From the NCBI GenBank assembly GCA_964036275.1, contig CAXIWQ010000467.1, positions 1 to 64,000 on the forward strand: 64,000 bases of DNA. The letters are read 5' to 3'. Positions within the stretch are counted from its first letter, which is position 1. Every line of letters begins with the position of its first letter. Origin of the DNA: Litoditis marina (lineage: Eukaryota > Nematoda > Chromadorea > Rhabditida > Rhabditidae). This document shows positions 1-12,638 of the stretch, one piece after another. The position numbers and the translations under genes were made by a program. The notes beneath the pieces were generated by a model. The model was not told the origin of the DNA. It made no database searches and was given only the letters and a program-made list of their open reading frames with translations.

Positions 1-3000
1 GCTGGAGAGGTGTTCAGACGACCTATGAACCCACTGCAAAATCGGTCAACACGAAGGTCTTGTTTGTTGTCTGGAAATATTAGGATGGAATAATGAAGTA
101 TCCATCAGTTATGCCTATTTTGAATGATGTTGTCAACCGTGCTTCTCTTAAAACTAGTTTTTGCCGATCAAAGTGAACAGATGACTGGAGAGGTGTTTAG
201 ATGACCTATGAACCCAATGGAAACCTAAATCGGTCAATACGAAGGTCTTGTTTGTTTCTAGAAATATTAGGGTGGAATAATGAAGCATTCATCAGTTATG
301 CCTATTTTGAATGATGTTGTCAACCGTGCTTCTCTTAAAACTAATTTTCGCCGAATAAAGTGTAAAGATGGCTGGAGAGGTGTTCAGATGACCTATGAAC
401 CCAATGGAAACCTAAATCGGTCAATACGAAGGTCTTGTTTGTTGTCTGGAAATATTAGGATAGAATAATGAAGTATCCATCAGTTATGCCTATTTTGAAT
501 GATGTTGTCAACCGTGCTTCTCTTAAAACTAATTTTCGCCGATCAAAGTGAAAAGATGGCTGGATAAGTCTTCAGATGACCTATGAACCCAATGGAAACC
601 TAAATCGGTCAATACGGAGGTCTTGTTTGTTTTCTGGAAATATTAGGGTGGAATAATGAAGCATTCATCAGGTATGCCTATTTTGAATGATGTTGTCAAC
701 CGTGCTTCTCTTAAAACTAGTTTTCGCCGATCAAAGTGGAAAGATGACTGGAGAGGTGTTCAGATGACGTATGAACCCAATAAGAACCTTAATCGGTCAA
801 TACGAAGGTCTTGTTTGTTTTCTGGGAATATAAGGGTGGAATAATGAAGCATCCATCAGTTATGCCTATTTTGAATGATTTTGTCAACCGTGCTTCTCTT
901 AAAACCATTTTCGCCGATCAAAGTGAAAAGATGGCTGGATAAGTCTTCAGATGACCTATGAACCCACTGAAAACCTAAATCGGGGAATACGAAGGTCTTG
1001 TTTGTTTTCTGGAAACATTAGGGTGTAATACGGAATCATTCATCAGTTATGCCTATTTTGAATGATGTTGTCAACCGTGCTTCTATTGAAACTAATTTTT
1101 GCCGATTAAAATGAAAAGATGGCTGGAGAGGTGTTCAGACGACCTATGAACCCACGGAAAAATCGGTCAATACGAAGGTCTTGTTTGTTTTCTGGAAACA
1201 TTAGGGTGGAATAATGAAGCATTCATCAGTTATGCTCATTTTGAATGATGTTGTCAACCGTGCTTCTCTTAAAACTAATTTTCGCCGATCAAAATGAAAA
1301 GTTGGCTGGAGAGGTGTTCAGATGACCTATGAACCCAATGAAAACCTGAAACGGTCAATACGAAGGTCTTGTTTGTTTTCTGGAAATATTAGGGTGCATT
1401 AATGAAGCATTTATCAGTTTTGCCTATTTTGAATGATGTTGTCAACCGTGCTTCTCTTAAAACTAATTTTCGCCGATTAAAGTGAAAAGATGGCTGGAGA
1501 GGTGTTCAGACGACCTATGAACCCACTGCAAAATCGGTCAACACGAAGGTCTTGTTTGTTGTCTGGAAATATTAGGATGGAATAATGAAGTATCCATCAG
1601 TTATGCCTATTTTGAATGATGTTGTCAACCGTGCTTCTCTTAAAACTAGTTTTTGCCGATCAAAGTGAACAGATGACTGGAGAGGTGTTTAGATGACCTA
1701 TGAACCCAATGGAAACCTAAATCGGTCAATACGAAGGTCTTGTTTGTTTTCTAGAAATATTAGGGTGGAATAATGAAGCATTCATCAGTTATGCCTATTT
1801 TGAATGATGTTGTCAACCGTGCTTCTCTTAAAACTAATTTTCGCCGAATAAAGTGTAAAGATGGCTGGAGAGGTGTTCAGATGACCTATGAACCCAATGG
1901 AAACCTAAATCGGTCAATACGAAGGTCTTGTTTGTTGTCTGGAAATATTAGGATAGAATAATGAAGTATCCATCAGTTATGCCTATTTTGAATGATGTTG
2001 TCAACCGTGCTTCTCTTAAAACTAATTTTCGCCGATCAAAGTGAAAAGATGCTGGAGAAGTGTTCAGATGACCTATGAACCCACTGAAAACCTAAATCGG
2101 TCAATACGAAGGTCTTTTTTGTTTTCTGGAAACATTAGGGTGGAATAATGAAGCATTCATCAGTTATGCCTATTTTGAATGATGTTGTCAACCGTGCTTC
2201 TCTTAAAACCATTTTCGCCGATCAAAGTGAAAAGATGGCTGGATAAGTCTTCAGATGACCTATGAACCCACTGAAAACCTAAATCGGGGAATACGAAGGT
2301 CTTGTTTGTTTTCTGGAAACACTAGGGTGGAATAATGAAGCATTCAGCAGTTATGCCTATTTTGAATGATGTTGTCAACCGTGCTTCTCTCAAAACTAAT
2401 TTTCGCCAAATAAAGTGAAAAGATGGCTGGAGAGGTGTTCAGATGACCTATGAACTCAATGAAAACCTGAATCGGTCAATACGGAGGTCTTGTTTGTTTT
2501 CTGGAAATATTAGGGTGGAATAATGAAGCATTCATCAGGTATGCCTATTTTGAATGATGTTGTCAACCGTGCTTCTCTTAAAACTAGTTTTCGCCGATCA
2601 AAGTGGAAAGATGACTGGAGAGGTGTTCAGATGACGTATGAACCCAATAAGAACCTTAATCGGTCAATACGAAGGTCTTGTTTGTTTTCTGGGAATATAA
2701 GGGTGGAATAATGAAGCATCCATCAGTTATGCCTATTTTGAATGATTTTGTCAACCGTGCTTCTCTTAAAACCATTTTCGCCGATCAAAGTGAAAAGATG
2801 GCTGGATAAGTCTTCAGATGACCTATGAACCCACTGAAAACCTAAATCGGTCAATACGAAGGTCTTGTTTGTTTTCTGGAAACATTAGGGTGGAATAATG
2901 AAGCATTCATCAGTTATGCCTATTTTGAATGATGTTGTCAACCGTGCCTCTCTTAAAACTAATTTCGCCGATCAAAATGAAAAGTTGGCTGGAGAGGTGT

Positions 3001-3519
3001 TCAGATGACCTATGAACCCAATGAAAACCTGAAACGGTCAATACGAAGGTCTTGTTTGTTTTCTGGAAATATTAGGGTGCATTAATGAAGCATTTATCAG
3101 TTTTGCCTATTTAGAATGATGTTGTCAACCGTGCTTCTCTTAAAACTAATTTTCGCCGATTAAAGTGAAAAGATGGCTGGAGAGGTGTTCAGACGACCTA
3201 TGAACCCACTGCAAAATCGGTCAACACGAAGGTCTTGTTTGTTGTCTGGAAATATTAGGATGGAATAATGAAGTATCCATCAGTTATGCCTATGTTGAAT
3301 GATGTTGTCAACCGTGCTTCTCTTAAAACTAGTTTTTGCCGATCAAAGTGAACAGATGACTGGAGAGGTGTTTAGATGACCTATGAACCCAATGGAAACC
3401 TAAATCGGTCAATACGAAGGTCTTGTTTGTTTTCTGGAAATATTAGGGTGGAATAATGAAGCATTCATCAGTTATGCCTATTTTGAATGATGTTGTCAAC
3501 CGTGCTTCTCTTAAAACTA
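1..3519 (+). repeat. Satellite array, ~188-bp monomers, left part
   Basis: Head-to-tail copies of a monomer of about 187-188 bp. Each starts around ATGAAGCATTCATCAGTTAT, passes through a conserved core (GATGTTGTCAACCGTGCTTC) and ends near ATTAGGGTGGAATA. Monomers differ by scattered substitutions and 1-8 bp indels, such as TTTTCGCCGATC against TTTTTGCCTATC, and GGCTGGAGAGG against GGCTGGATAAG. The array begins before base 1 and stops at the TA flanking the transposon at 3520. The segment closely matches about 13101-16808 with one monomer difference, so it is a long-range copy of that part of the array. No host gene is seen in it; short open frames are discussed under findings. Confidence 0.98.
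656..844 (+). other. Monomer-length 62-codon open frame (representative of 19)
   Basis: In 19 of roughly 155 satellite monomers an open frame of 62 codons spans exactly one monomer. It starts at the ATG of ATGAAGCATTC and ends at TAA, whose last bases overlap the next monomer's ATG as TAATG. Two protein types occur: 16 copies starting MKHSSGMPILND and 3 copies (280, 1773, 14873) starting MKHSSVMPILND. Most other monomers carry TGA in AAAGTGAAAAG, where these have TGG or TGT. The predicted peptide is basic with no family I recognise, no signal peptide and no membrane segment. I see no promoter or intron. It is probably chance openness carried along by amplification, not a gene. Confidence 0.25.
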
Positions 3520-3591
3520 CACAGGACTCGGTGAGCGAAACGCGGCGCAAATAAGCGAAACGCGGGCGAAACAGGCGCAATGCACGCAACT

Positions 3592-3630
3592 ATCCGCACT
3601 TTGCTAGCAACTTGCTGGCAAAGTGCGGAT
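3592..3630. repeat. Perfect 13-bp-arm hairpin near the transposon end
   Basis: ATCCGCACTTTGC at 3592-3604 is matched exactly by its reverse complement at 3618-3630 across a 13-base loop. It lies about 70 bp inside the left end of the TA-flanked transposon. Subterminal hairpins are common in non-autonomous elements; no function is shown. Confidence 0.8.
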
Positions 3631-4722
3631 TTTTGCCGAAAACTTGCCGCAACTTGGAGGCGAATATCCAGCGACTAATAATCTATAGGGTATAAAACTT
3701 GACAAAGAATAAATTTTACAAAATCAATACTTGTTTACGTCTTGTCAGCCACTGCACTGACAGAAGAAACAAATATTATTTTCAAAATACCTTTGCGTAA
3801 CCAAAAGTACCTCAAACTTGGGTAATTAAACCAACGAAAGGTTAGAATAGTCGTGGACGCTCATGAGACGTACGTATCTTAGTCTGGCCGGGAAAGTCTT
3901 CGAAGTGTTACACAATTGACTTTGACCAAAACTGAATACTAGAAACTCGTGGAATTGGGCAAAGAAGTTTAGATGGGGTAATTAAACCAAAAACACCTGG
4001 AATACCTGTGAGCCCCTTAGACAGACATCCGTATATAATTCTGGTTTCTAACTTGGTACTAATAGTCAAAAATACTTATGTCAAAAAACTAAAAAAAAAA
4101 TCCAAATGGTCGGTGTTATTTTTCTAGCGGGCATTAGTGATACTTGGGATACATGCTAGTTGAGATACATTTGAGAGAATTCTTACAAAACGGTCTAACA
4201 TTGAAGAGGTTAAGGTCAAATATGAAGCCATAATAACAGATCTTAAATGTTTTTTCTTGCATGGGAAGTTTGTAAAACTGTAAGTATTCGTATCAGATTC
4301 TGTTTTATCTTAACGTCCTGTTTTCACTTTCTCAGAGGGGTTCAACTGATGATGACCCAACCCTCTGAGACAACCCAAAAATCGTCTTGAATCAGGGTCG
4401 AAACGATTTTTGAGTACATCTTTTACTGAGCACATTCATATATTTATTCATGTTTTCACCTGTCATTCTCAGTGTATTCGTCCGGGCTATATCCGGGATA
4501 TATCCCAGATATGACCCAAACCTATCTCGGATGTATCCCGGATACAGTAAGGAAAAATCTTGTATCCCGGATATATCAGGGCACGTGAAATTCCTATGTC
4601 GGTTTTTATTTGCCAGCATGGTTCAGTTATACTACGTGGATAGCTGTTACTTAGAATGCCTATGAGGTATTACTTACGAAAACGACTTTTTATTAGAGAC
4701 GTTTCAAATGGGTCGCTATAGT

Positions 4723-5026
4723 GGCCAATTCACTGGAGAACCAGGTCCTTCCCGAACCGAATCGCGAACCAGTCACTGGAGAACCGAACCGAACCGACTT
4801 TTGAACCGACCGGTTCTCCAGTGAATGCTTCGAACCGAACCGGGATAGACTCATTTTACCTTGTCTAAGACTTGCTTGTATAATTCATTATCAATGTCAG
4901 TTCGGTTCGAAGCATTCACTGGAGAACCGGTCGGTTCAAAAGTCGGTTCGGTTCAGTTGGTTCGGTTCTCCAGTGACCGGTTCGCGGTTAGGTTCGGGAA
5001 GGACCCGGTTCTCCAGTGAATTCGCC
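4723..5026. mobile_element. Nested MITE with 9-bp target duplication
   Basis: A 304-bp hairpin element made of two long arms, each with the repeated pattern TTCACTGGAGAACC and GGTTCGGTTC, around an AT-rich centre. CGCTATAGT occurs directly on both sides (4714-4722 and 5027-5035) as a 9-bp target-site duplication. The ends read GGCCAATTCACTGG and, on the other strand, GGGCGAATTCACTGG. The 9-bp duplication suggests Mutator-like mobilisation. Because it sits inside the element at 3520-5401, it is either younger than that insertion or travelled with it. Related decayed copies are at 60019-60061 and 60467-60757. Confidence 0.85.
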
Positions 5027-8000
5027 CGCTATAGTATCAGAGTATCAAATAGATACAAATAGTCTGAAGAGAGCTGGGGGATATTTCTAAGTGTTCTGTT
5101 ATGGATGTGTACACTCACCAGTATTTTGAAAATAGAGACTGTGCTCAATTTGTGCGACACCAAGTCCACTTCGTCTCAAAAACACAACATATTTACAGCT
5201 GATACGCTGACAACTGCTTGATTTCCGGGTAAATTCAGTCTGCATATAGCGTCCAAAACTCAAAAAACTAATAATTTCGGAAACGAAATACCCGCGAATG
5301 CCGGCGAACGAGAAGTCGCCGAATTCACGCGGCAATTCACGGCGAAAATCCGCGAAACGCGGCAACTATTTGTTGCCGCAATTCGCGCACCGAGTCCTGT
5401 GTAATTTCCGCCGAATAAAGTGAAAAGATGGCTGGAGAGGTGTTCAGATGACCTATGAACCCAATACAAACCTAAATCGGTCAATACGGAGGTCTTGTTT
5501 GTTTTCTGGAATATTAGGGTGGAATAATGAAGGATTCATCAGTTATGCCTATTTTGAATGATGTTGTCAACCGTGCTTCTCTTAAAACTAGTTTTTGCCT
5601 ATCAAAGTGAACAGATGACTGGAGAGGTGTTTAGATGACCTATGAACCCAATGGAAACCTAAATCGGTCAATACGAAGGTCTTGTTTGTTGTCTGGAAAT
5701 ATTAGGATGGAATAATGAAGTATCCATCAGTTATGCCTATTTTGAATGATGTTGTCAACCGTGCTTCTCTTAAAACTAATTTTCGCCGATCAAAGTGAAA
5801 AGATGCTGGAGAAGTGTTCAGATGACCTATGAACCCACTGAAAACCTAAATCGGTCAATACGAAGGTCTTTTTTGTTTTCTGGAAACATTAGGGTGGAAT
5901 AATGAAGCATTCATCAGTTATGCCTATTTTGAATGATGTTGTCAACCGTGCTTCTCTTAAAACTAATTTTCGCCGAATAAAGTGAAAAGATGGCTGGAGA
6001 GGTGTTCAGATGACCTATGAACTCAATGGAAACCTGAATCGGTCAATACGGAGGTCTTGTTTGTTTTCTGGAAATATTAGGGTGGAATAATGAAGCATTC
6101 ATCAGGTATGCCTATTTTGAATGATGTTGTCAACCGTGCTTCTCTTAAAACTAGTTTTCGCCGATCAAAGTGGAAAGATGACTGGAGAGGTGTTCAGATG
6201 ACCTATGAACCCAATAAGAACCTTAATCGGTCAATACGAAGGTCTTGTTTGTTTTCTGGGAATATAAGGGTGGAATAATAAAGCATCCATCAGTTATGCC
6301 TATTTTGAATAATTTTGTCAACCGTGCTTCTCTTAAAACCATTTTCGCCGATCAAAGTGAAAAGATGGCTGGAGAGGTGTTTAGATGACCTATGAACCCA
6401 ATGGAAACCTAAATCGGTCAATACAAAGGTCTTGTTTGTTTTCTGGAAATATTAGGGTGGAATAATGACGCATTCATCAGTTATTCCTATTTTGAATGAT
6501 GTTGTCAACCGTGCTTCTCTTAAAACTAGTTTTTGCCGATCAAAGTGAACAGATGACTGGAGAGGTGTTTAGATGACCTATGAACCCAATGGAAACCTAA
6601 ATCGGTCAATACGAAGGTCTTGTTTGTTTTCTGGAAACATTAGGGTGGAATAATGAAGCATTTATCAGTTTTGCCTATTTTGAATGATGTTGTCAACCGT
6701 GCTTCTCTTAAAACTAATTTTCGCCGATTAAAGTGAAAAGATGGCTGGAGAGATGTTCAGACGACCTATGAACCCACTGCAAAATCGGTCAATACGAAGG
6801 TCTTGTTTGTTTTCTGGAAACATTAGGGTGGAATAATGAAGCATTCATCAGTTATGCCTATTTTGAATGATGTTGTCAACCGTGCTTCTCTTAAAACTAA
6901 TTTTCGCCGAATAAAGTGAAAAGATGGCTGGAGAGGTGTTCAGATGACCTATGAACTCAATGGAAACCTGAATCGGTCAATACGGAGGTCTTGTTTGTTT
7001 TCTGGAAATATTAGGGTGGAATAATGAAGCATTCATCAGGTATGCCTATTTTGAATGATGTTGTCAACCGTGCTTCTCTTAAAACTAGTTTTCGCCGATC
7101 AAAGTGGAAAGATGACTGGAGAGGTGTTCAGATGACCTATGATCCCAATAAGAGCCTTAATCGGTCAATACGAAGGTCTTGTTTGTTTTCTGGGAATATA
7201 AGGGTGGAATAATGAAGCATCCATCAGTTATGCCTATTTTGAATAATTTTGTCAACCGTGCTTCTCTTAAAACCATTTTCGCCGATCAAAGTGAAAAGAT
7301 GGCTGGAGAGGTGTTTAGATGACCTATGAACCCAATGGAAACCTAAATCGGTCAATACAAAGGTCTTGTTTGTTTTCTGGAAATATTAGGGTGGAATAAT
7401 GACGCATTCATCAGTTATTCCTATTTTGAATGATGTTGTCAACCGTGCTTCTCTTAAAACTAGTTTTTGCCGATCAAAGTGAACAGATGACTGGAGAGGT
7501 GTTCAGATGACCTATGAACCCAATGGAAACCTGAATCGGTCAATACGAAGGTCTTGTTTGTTTTCTGGAAACATTAGGGTGGAATAATGAAGCATTCATC
7601 AGTTATTCCTATTTTGAATGATGTTGTCAACCGTGCTTCTCTTAAAACTAGTTTTTGCCGATCAAAGTGAAAAGATGACTGGAGAGGTGTTCAGATGACC
7701 TATGAACCCAATAAGAACCTTAATCGGTCAATACGAAGGTCTTGTTTGTTTTCTGGAAATATTAGGGTGGAATAATGAAGCATTCATCAGTTATGCCTAT
7801 TTTGAATGATGTTGTCAACCGTGCTTCTCTTAAAACTAATTTTCGCCGAATAAAGTGAAAAGATGGCTGGAGAGGTGTTCAGATGACCTATGAACCCAAT
7901 ACAAACCTAAATCGGTCAATACGGAGGTCTTGTTTGTTTTCTGGGAATATTAGGGTGGAATAATGAAGGATTCATCAGTTATGCCTATTTTGAATGATGT

Positions 8001-11000
8001 TGTCAACCGTGCTTCTCTTAAAACTAGTTTTTGCCTATCAAAGTGAACAGATGACTGGAGAGGTGTTTAGATGACCTATGAACCCAATGGAAACCTAAAT
8101 CGGTCAATACGAAGGTCTTGTTTGTTTTCTGAAAATATTAGGGTGGAATAATGAAGCATTTATCAGTTTTGCCTATTTTGAATGATGTTGTCAACCGTGC
8201 TTCTCTTAAAACTAATTTTCGCCGATTAAAGTGAAAAGATGGCTGGAGAGGTGTTCAGACGACCTATGAACCCACTGCAAAATCGGTCAATACGAAGGTC
8301 TTGTTTGTTTTCTGGAAATATTAGGGTGGAATAATGAAGCATTCATCAGTTATGCCTATTTTGAATGATGTTGTCAACCGTGCTTCTCTTAGAACTAATT
8401 TTCGCCGAATAAAGTGAAAAGATCGCTGGAGAGGTGTTCAGATGACCTATGAACCCAATATAAACCTAAATCGGTCAATACGGAGGTCTTGTTTGTTTTC
8501 TGGGAATATTAGGGTGGAATAATGAAGGATTCATCAGTTATGCCTATTTTGAATGATGTTGTCAACCGTGCTTCTCTTAAAACTAGTTTTTGCCTATCAA
8601 AGTGAACAGATGACTGGAGAGGTGTTTAGATGACCTATGAACCCAATGGAAACCTAAATCGGTCAATACGAAGGTCTTGTTTGTTGTCTGGAAATATTAG
8701 GATGGAATAATGAAGTATCCATCAGTTATGCCTATTTTGAATGATGTTGTCAACCGTGCTTCTCTTAAAACTAGTTTTCGCCGATCAAAGTGGAAAGATG
8801 CTGGAGAAGTGTTCAGATGACCTATGAACCCACTGAAAACCTAAATCGGTCACTACGAAGGTCTTTTTTGTTTTCTGGAAACATTAGGGTGGAATAATGA
8901 AGCATTCATCAGTTATGCCTATTTTGAATGATGTTGTCAACCGTGCTTCTCTTAAAACTAATTTTCGCCGAATAAAGTGAAAAGATGGCTGGAGAGGTGT
9001 TCAGATGACCTATGAACTCAATGGAAACCTGAATCGGTCAATACGAAGGTCTTGTTTGTTGTCTGGAAATATTAGGATGGAATAATGAAGTATCCATCAG
9101 TTATGCCTATTTTGAATGATGTTGTCAACCGTGCTTCTCTTAAAACTAATTTTCGCCGATCAAAGTGAAAAGATGCTGGAGAAGTGTTCAGATGACCTAT
9201 GAACCCACTGAAAACCTAAATCGGTCACTACGAAGGTCTTTTTTGTTTTCTGGAAACATTAGGGTGGAATAATGAAGCATTCATCAGTTATGCCTATTTT
9301 GAATGATGTTGTCAACCGTGCTTCTCTTAAAACTAATTTTCGCCGAATAAAGTGAAAAGATGGCTGGAGAGGTGTTCAGATGACCTATGAACTCAATGGA
9401 AACCTGAATCGGTCAATACGGAGGTCTTGTTTGTTTTCTGGAAATATTTGGAATAATGAAGCATTCATCAGGTATGCCTATTTTGAATGATGTTGTCAAC
9501 CGTGCTTCTCTTAAAACTAGTTTTCGCCGATCAAAGTGGAAAGATGACTGGAGAGGTGTTCAGATGACCTATGAACCCAATAAGAACCTTAATCGGTCAA
9601 TACGAAGGTCTTGTTTGTTTTCTGGGAATATAAGGGTGGAATAATGAAGCATCCATCAGTTATGCCTATTTTGAATAATTTTGTCAACCGTGCTTCTCTT
9701 AAAACCATTTTCGCCGATCAAAGTGAAAAGATGGCTGGAGAGGTGTTTAGATGACCTATGAACCCAATGGAAACCTGAATCGGTCCATACAAAGGTCTTG
9801 TTTGTTTTCTGGAAATATTAGGGTGGAATAATGACGCATTCATCAGTTATTCCTATTTTGAATGATGTTGTCAACCGTGCTTCTCTTAAAACTAGTTTTT
9901 GCCGATCAAAGTGAACAGATGACTGGAGAGGTGTTTAGATGACCTATGAACCCAATGGAAACCTAAATCGGTCAATACGAAGGTCTTGTTTGTTTTCTGG
10001 AAACATTAGGGTGGAATAATGAAGCATTCATCAGTTATGCCTATTTTGAATGATGTTGTCAACCGTGCTTCTCTTAAAACTAGTTTTTGCCGATCAAAGT
10101 GAACAGATGACTGGAGAGGTGTTTAGATGACCTATGAACCCAATGGAAACCTAAATCGGTCAATACGAAGGTCTTGTTTGTTTTCTGAAAATATTAGGGT
10201 GGAATAATGAAGCATTTATCAGTTTTGCCTATTTTGAATGATGTTGTCAACCGTGCTTCTCTTAAAACCATTTTCGCCGATCAAAGTGAAAAGATGGCTG
10301 GAGAGGTGTTTAGATGACCTATGAACCCAATGGAAACCTAAATCGGTCAATACAAAGGTCTTGTTTGTTTTCTGGAAATATTAGGGTGGAATAATGACGC
10401 ATTCATCAGTTATTCCTATTTTGAATGATGTTGTCAACCGTGCTTCTCTTAAAACTAGTTTTTGCCGATCAAAGTGAACAGATGACTGGAGAGGTGTTTA
10501 GATGACCTATGAACCCAATGGAAACCTAAATCGGTCAATACGAAGGTCTTGTTTGTTTTCTGGAAACATTAGGGTGGAATAATGAAGCATTCATCAGTTA
10601 TGCCTATTTTGAATGATGTTGTCAACCGTGCTTCTCTTAAAACTAGTTTTTGCCGATCAAAGTGAACAGATGACTGGAGAGGTGTTTAGATGACCTATGA
10701 ACCCAATGGAAACCTAAATCGGTCAATACGAAGGTCTTGTTTTTTTTCTGGAAATATTAGGGTGGAATAATGAAGCATTCATCAGTTATGCCTATTTTGA
10801 ATGATGTTGTCAACCGTGCTTCTCTTGAAACTAATTTTCGCCGAATAAAGTGAAAAGATGGCTGGAGAGGTGTTCAGATGACCTATGAACCCAATACAAA
10901 CCTAAATCGGTCAATACGGAGGTCTTGTTTGTTTTCTGGAAATATTAGGGTGGAATAATGAAGCATTCATCAGGTATGCCTATTTTGAATGATGTTGTCA

Positions 11001-12638
11001 ACCGTGCTTCTCTTAAAACTAGTTTTCGCCGATCAAAGTGGAAAGATGACTGGAGAGGTGTTCAGATGACGTATGAACCCAATAAGAACCTTAATCGGTC
11101 AATACGAAGGTCTTGTTTGTTTTCTGGGAATATAAGGGTGGAATAATGAAGCATCCATCAGTTATGCCTATTTTGAATGATTTTGTCAACCGTGCTTCTC
11201 TTAAAACCATTTTCGCCGATCAAAGTGAAAAGATGGCTGGATAAGTCTTCAGATGACCTATGAACCCACTGAAAACCTAAATCGGGGAATACGAAGGTCT
11301 TGTTTGTTTTCTGGAAACATTAGGGTGTAATACGGAATCATTCATCAGTTATGCCTATTTTGAATGATGTTGTCAACCGTGCTTCTATTGAAACTAATTT
11401 TTGCCGATTAAAATGAAAAGATGGCTGGAGAGGTGTTCAGACGACCTATGAACCCACGGAAAAATCGGTCAATACGAAGGTCTTGTTTGTTTTCTGGAAA
11501 CATTAGGGTGGAATAATGAAGCATTCATCAGTTATGCTCATTTTGAATGATGTTGTCAACCGTGCTTCTCTTAAAACTAATTTTCGCCGATCAAAATGAA
11601 AAGTTGGCTGGAGAGGTGTTCAGATGACCTATGAACCCAATGAAAACCTGAAACGGTCAATACGAAGGTCTTGTTTGTTTTCTGGAAATATTAGGGTGCA
11701 TTAATGAAGCATTTATCAGTTTTGCCTATTTTGAATGATGTTGTCAACCGTGCTTCTCTTAAAACTAATTTTCGCCGATTAAAGTGAAAAGATGGCTGGA
11801 GAGGTGTTCAGACGACCTATGAACCCACTGCAAAATCGGTCAACACGAAGGTCTTGTTTGTTGTCTGGAAATATTAGGATGGAATAATGAAGTATCCATC
11901 AGTTATGCCTATTTTGAATGATGTTGTCAACCGTGCTTCTCTTAAAACTAGTTTTTGCCGATCAAAGTGAACAGATGACTGGAGAGGTGTTTAGATGACC
12001 TATGAACCCAATGGAAACCTAAATCGGTCAATACAAAGGTCTTGTTTGTTTTCTGGAAATATTAGGGTGGAATAATGACGCATTCATCAGTTATTCCTAT
12101 TTTGAATGATGTTGTCAACCGTGCTTCTCTTAAAACTAGTTTTTGCCGATCAAAGTGAACAGATGACTGGAGAGGTGTTTAGATGACCTATGAACCCAAT
12201 GGAAACCTAAATCGGTCAATACGAAGGTCTTGTTTGTTTTCTGGAAACATTAGGGTGGAATAATGAAGCATTCATCAGTTATGCCTATTTTGAATGATGT
12301 TGTCAACCGTGCTTCTCTTAAAACTAGTTTTTGCCGATCAAAGTGAACAGATGACTGGAGAGGTGTTTAGATGACCTATGAACCCAATGGAAACCTAAAT
12401 CGGTCAATACGAAGGTCTTGTTTTTTTTCTGGAAATATTAGGGTGGAATAATGAAGCATTCATCAGTTATGCCTATTTTGAATGATGTTGTCAACCGTGC
12501 TTCTCTTGAAACTAATTTTCGCCGAATAAAGTGAAAAGATGGCTGGAGAGGTGTTCAGATGACCTATGAACCCAATACAAACCTAAATCGGTCAATACGG
12601 AGGTCTTGTTTGTTTTCTGGAAATATTAGGGTGGAATA

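Larger units (their letters stand above)
3520..5401. mobile_element. 1.88-kb non-autonomous DNA transposon in the satellite
   Basis: The element interrupts a monomer and is bounded by inverted repeats CACAGGACTCGGTG (left) and CACCGAGTCCTGTG (right), with partial extension into GCGAA. TA lies on both sides (3518-3519 and 5402-5403). Removing the element and one TA gives the sequence of the intact monomer at 16801-16820, including its unusual ATTTCCGCC, so the insertion site is confirmed within this window. A TA duplication fits Tc1/mariner-like integration, although the ends are not ones I recognise. No transposase open frame exists, so it would need a partner in trans. The interior holds a strong hairpin (3592-3630), a cluster of ATCCCGGATA-type repeats around 4490-4580, and a nested MITE. 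Confidence 0.9.

Noticed and set aside
4392..5484. Short open frames on both strands inside the satellite transposon
   Set aside because: They overlap hairpin repeats and mutual antisense frames, with no domain and no splice signals.
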